NCBI GenBank assembly: GCA_016936235.1
Contig: JAFGPK010000018.1
Coordinates: 1 to 34,074, forward strand
DNA: 34,074 bases
Direction: 5' to 3'
Source: Candidatus Fermentibacteraceae bacterium
GTDB taxonomy: Bacteria; Fermentibacterota; Fermentibacteria; Fermentibacterales; JCC-6
A program made the position numbers and the translations under genes. Positions 32,625 through 34,074 of this stretch are shown one piece after another (positions within the stretch are counted from its first letter, which is position 1; each line of letters begins with the position of its first letter). The notes below the pieces were generated by a model, which was not told where the DNA came from, ran no database searches, and saw only the letters and a list, made by a program, of their open reading frames with translations.

Positions 32625-33722
32625 TTGAGAATACTGGTAACCATAAACTGCTCCGGCGTGGATGCCTCCGCCGATGGAGGCCTGGCCCTTGCGAGGATGA
32701 TGGGCGAGGGAGGGCATCAGGTGCTGGTCCAGGCGCCTCCCGGGGGACCTGTCAGCGCTTGCGCTGGCGAAATGGGACTGGACACTTCAGGGCCTGATCT
32801 GAGGAAGGCGTCCCTTGTCACGGGACTGTTCCCGTTCAGGAGGCTGGTGCGCCGGTTCGCCCCCGATGTCATCTGCGCGACGAGGGCCGACGGCCAGACA
32901 GCCAGTGCCCTGGCGGCTGCAGGATTTCCTCTGGTGCGCATCAGGTGCGACATCAGGAAGCCCGGGTCCGGCAGGGCATGGAGTATCGTCGACCGCCGCA
33001 CCGATCTTGTGGTGTTCCCGTCTCCGTTCATGGCGGACAGGGGCTATCACGGGGAGAGACAGGGCCCCGTCGCAGTGGTTCCTCACCCGGTGGACACCGA
33101 GAGATTCTGCTGCAGCCCCCCTCCCTCCACGGGGGAACAGGTGCTTGTCTCCCTGGGAAGGCTGAGCCCGATGAAGGGCCACAGGACGCTCATTAAGGCC
33201 CTCGGTCTGCTGCCGGGGAATGTCACCGCCATAATAGCAGGGCCTCCCAGCCAGCAGTCAAAGGAGGAGCTGATGGCATTCGCCGATGAGCTGGGTGTGG
33301 CTGACAGGCTAACCGTGACCGGGAGACTGGAAGATCCGGTGGAGATCATCTCCAGGGGCTCCATAGGAGTGGTGACCAGCCTTGGCAGCGAGGTGGTATC
33401 GAGGGCGGGCATGGAGATGATGAGTTCAGGCTTGCCTCTCCTGGCGGCGGCGACCAACGGTCTGCTGGACCTCGTGAAGGATGGCGAGACCGGCCTTCTT
33501 CATTCACCGGGAAACTACAGGCAGCTGGCTTCCCAGGCCGGGTTACTTTTCGATAGCCCGTCACTGGCGGACAGGATGGGAAGGAAGTCCAGGAAGATGT
33601 GCGTGGACGAGTACAGCTTCGCCGCCGTAAGACGCAAATGGGAGGATCTCCTGGCGTTCATCGTCCCTGGGGAACAGAATCCCGTTTCACAGGTATCATC
33701 AGTAAAAAAGGAAAGCAGGTAG
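32625..33722 (+). CDS. GT4-family (group 1) glycosyltransferase
   Basis: A 365-residue GT-B glycosyltransferase. The start is a TTG at 32625 with GGAG 4 nt upstream, giving the typical opening MRILVTINCSG; a longer frame from 32490 runs into the divergent aminotransferase leader and is rejected. The N-terminal acceptor domain is followed by the donor domain: VSLGRLSPMKGHRTLIKAL, ADRLTVTGRLEDP and the EX7E-type motif SEVVSRAGMEMMSSGLPLL with ATNGLLDLVKDGETGLL. Such enzymes build lipopolysaccharide core or other surface glycans from nucleotide sugars. It is followed after 3 nt by a DUF3108 gene, so the two form a transcription unit. Confidence 0.85.
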   Translation: MRILVTINCSGVDASADGGLALARMMGEGGHQVLVQAPPGGPVSACAGEMGLDTSGPDLRKASLVTGLFPFRRLVRRFAPDVICATRADGQTASALAAAGFPLVRIRCDIRKPGSGRAWSIVDRRTDLVVFPSPFMADRGYHGERQGPVAVVPHPVDTERFCCSPPPSTGEQVLVSLGRLSPMKGHRTLIKALGLLPGNVTAIIAGPPSQQSKEELMAFADELGVADRLTVTGRLEDPVEIISRGSIGVVTSLGSEVVSRAGMEMMSSGLPLLAAATNGLLDLVKDGETGLLHSPGNYRQLASQAGLLFDSPSLADRMGRKSRKMCVDEYSFAAVRRKWEDLLAFIVPGEQNPVSQVSSVKKESR

Positions 33723-33725
33723 TGC

Positions 33726-34074
33726 ATGGTCCATCTCCTTATGATCCTCAGCATGTTCATGGCCGATTCCCTGGATACCGGGGGATTGGATGAGAGCTAC
33801 GCTCCGCGCTACGTCGAGAACCGCGCCTTCGGCCCCGGAGAGAGACTGGAGTTCAGTGTGGAGTACGGGATAATCAAAGCCGGGACGGCAGTTCTGGCGA
33901 TCACCGGACCGGAGCAGTACCAGGGTCTGATGGCATACCGGATAACGGCCACCGCAAGGTCGAATCCAGCCTTCAGCACCTTCTTCGAGGTCAACGACGT
34001 GAACGAGGCCCTGCTGGATATCATCCAGTTCCACACTCTCAGGTTCTTCAAGGACCTCCACGAGGGTGATTTCA
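33726..34074 (+). CDS. DUF3108 family protein, N-terminal part (runs off the window)
   Basis: An open frame starts at the ATG at 33726, 3 nt after the stop of the GT4 gene, and has no stop before the window end, leaving 116 residues. After a short hydrophobic start (MVHLLMILSMFMADS) the order FGPGERLEFSVEYGIIKAG, TAVLAITGPE, YRITATARSNPAFSTFFEVND and FHTLRFFKDLHEG is that of DUF3108, an exported or envelope beta-rich family of unknown function often found near lipid- and glycan-related genes. The signal peptide looks short for export. The C-terminal half is missing from the window. Confidence 0.75.
   Translation, partial: MVHLLMILSMFMADSLDTGGLDESYAPRYVENRAFGPGERLEFSVEYGIIKAGTAVLAITGPEQYQGLMAYRITATARSNPAFSTFFEVNDVNEALLDIIQFHTLRFFKDLHEGDF

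Noticed and set aside
31454-32797. A 447-codon plus-strand open frame antisense to the aminotransferase
   Set aside because: The minus strand holds a clear aminotransferase with all key motifs; the plus frame is rich in Gly, Arg, His and Pro, has no ribosome site and no domain, as expected for a shadow in GC-rich DNA.

Overview
The window looks like a chromosomal piece of a moderately GC-rich, Gram-negative-type bacterium of the Fibrobacteres-Chlorobi-Bacteroidetes (FCB) superphylum or one of its candidate phyla. The main clue is a secreted FG-GAP/VCBS repeat protein (191-2017) whose C-terminus resembles a type IX secretion (T9SS) type A sorting domain. A fused pyruvate:ferredoxin oxidoreductase points to anaerobic or fermentative metabolism. 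Most genes have clear GGAGG-type ribosome binding sites, and several use GTG or TTG starts. No rRNA, tRNA, CRISPR array, insertion sequence or phage gene was seen. The taxonomy is inference.

Layout. (1) 1-4740: a T9SS-type cargo protein, a TraB-like hypothetical protein and an exported metallophosphoesterase. This segment is bracketed by two inverted copies of an ~85-bp element that resembles a gene tail plus hairpin. (2) 4741-14357: a divergent pigment cluster. The leftward arm reads DUF2141 protein, ALDH3-type aldehyde dehydrogenase, CrtN-like desaturase. The rightward arm reads CrtP-like oxygenase, CrtQ-like glycosyltransferase, CrtO-like acyltransferase, an Fe-S/FAD oxidase and an NAD(P)-dependent male-sterility-type reductase. 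The two arms share a promoter region with a perfect 9-bp inverted repeat. (3) 14759-20385: a STAND NTPase with eight kinesin-light-chain-type TPRs behind a near-consensus promoter, then an operon of a PrsW-like membrane protein lacking the protease residues, a membrane-anchored PsbP/DcrB-like protein and a secreted trypsin-like protease. (4) 20693-23808: a polyprenyl-phosphate sugar-1-phosphate transferase, a large exported protein of unknown function and a small hypothetical protein. (5) 23863-29978: on the minus strand, a TIGR01212 radical SAM protein, asnS and nifJ, closed by a strong hairpin. (6) 30051-34074: an arylamine N-acetyltransferase overlapping a DUF4416 gene, a class I/II aminotransferase, a GT4 glycosyltransferase and the start of a DUF3108 protein that runs off the window.

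The most interesting system is the pigment cluster. It holds the whole tailoring half of the staphyloxanthin pathway (desaturase, terminal-methyl oxygenase, aldehyde dehydrogenase, carotenoate glycosyltransferase, glycosyl-carotenoate acyltransferase). It also adds two uncharacterised redox enzymes that overlap the crtO end, and a secreted DUF2141 protein. No crtM-type synthase is visible, so the C30 backbone must come from elsewhere, perhaps from an HpnCDE/squalene route. The assignment rests on strong recall of the Staphylococcus aureus proteins; the product structure is inference.
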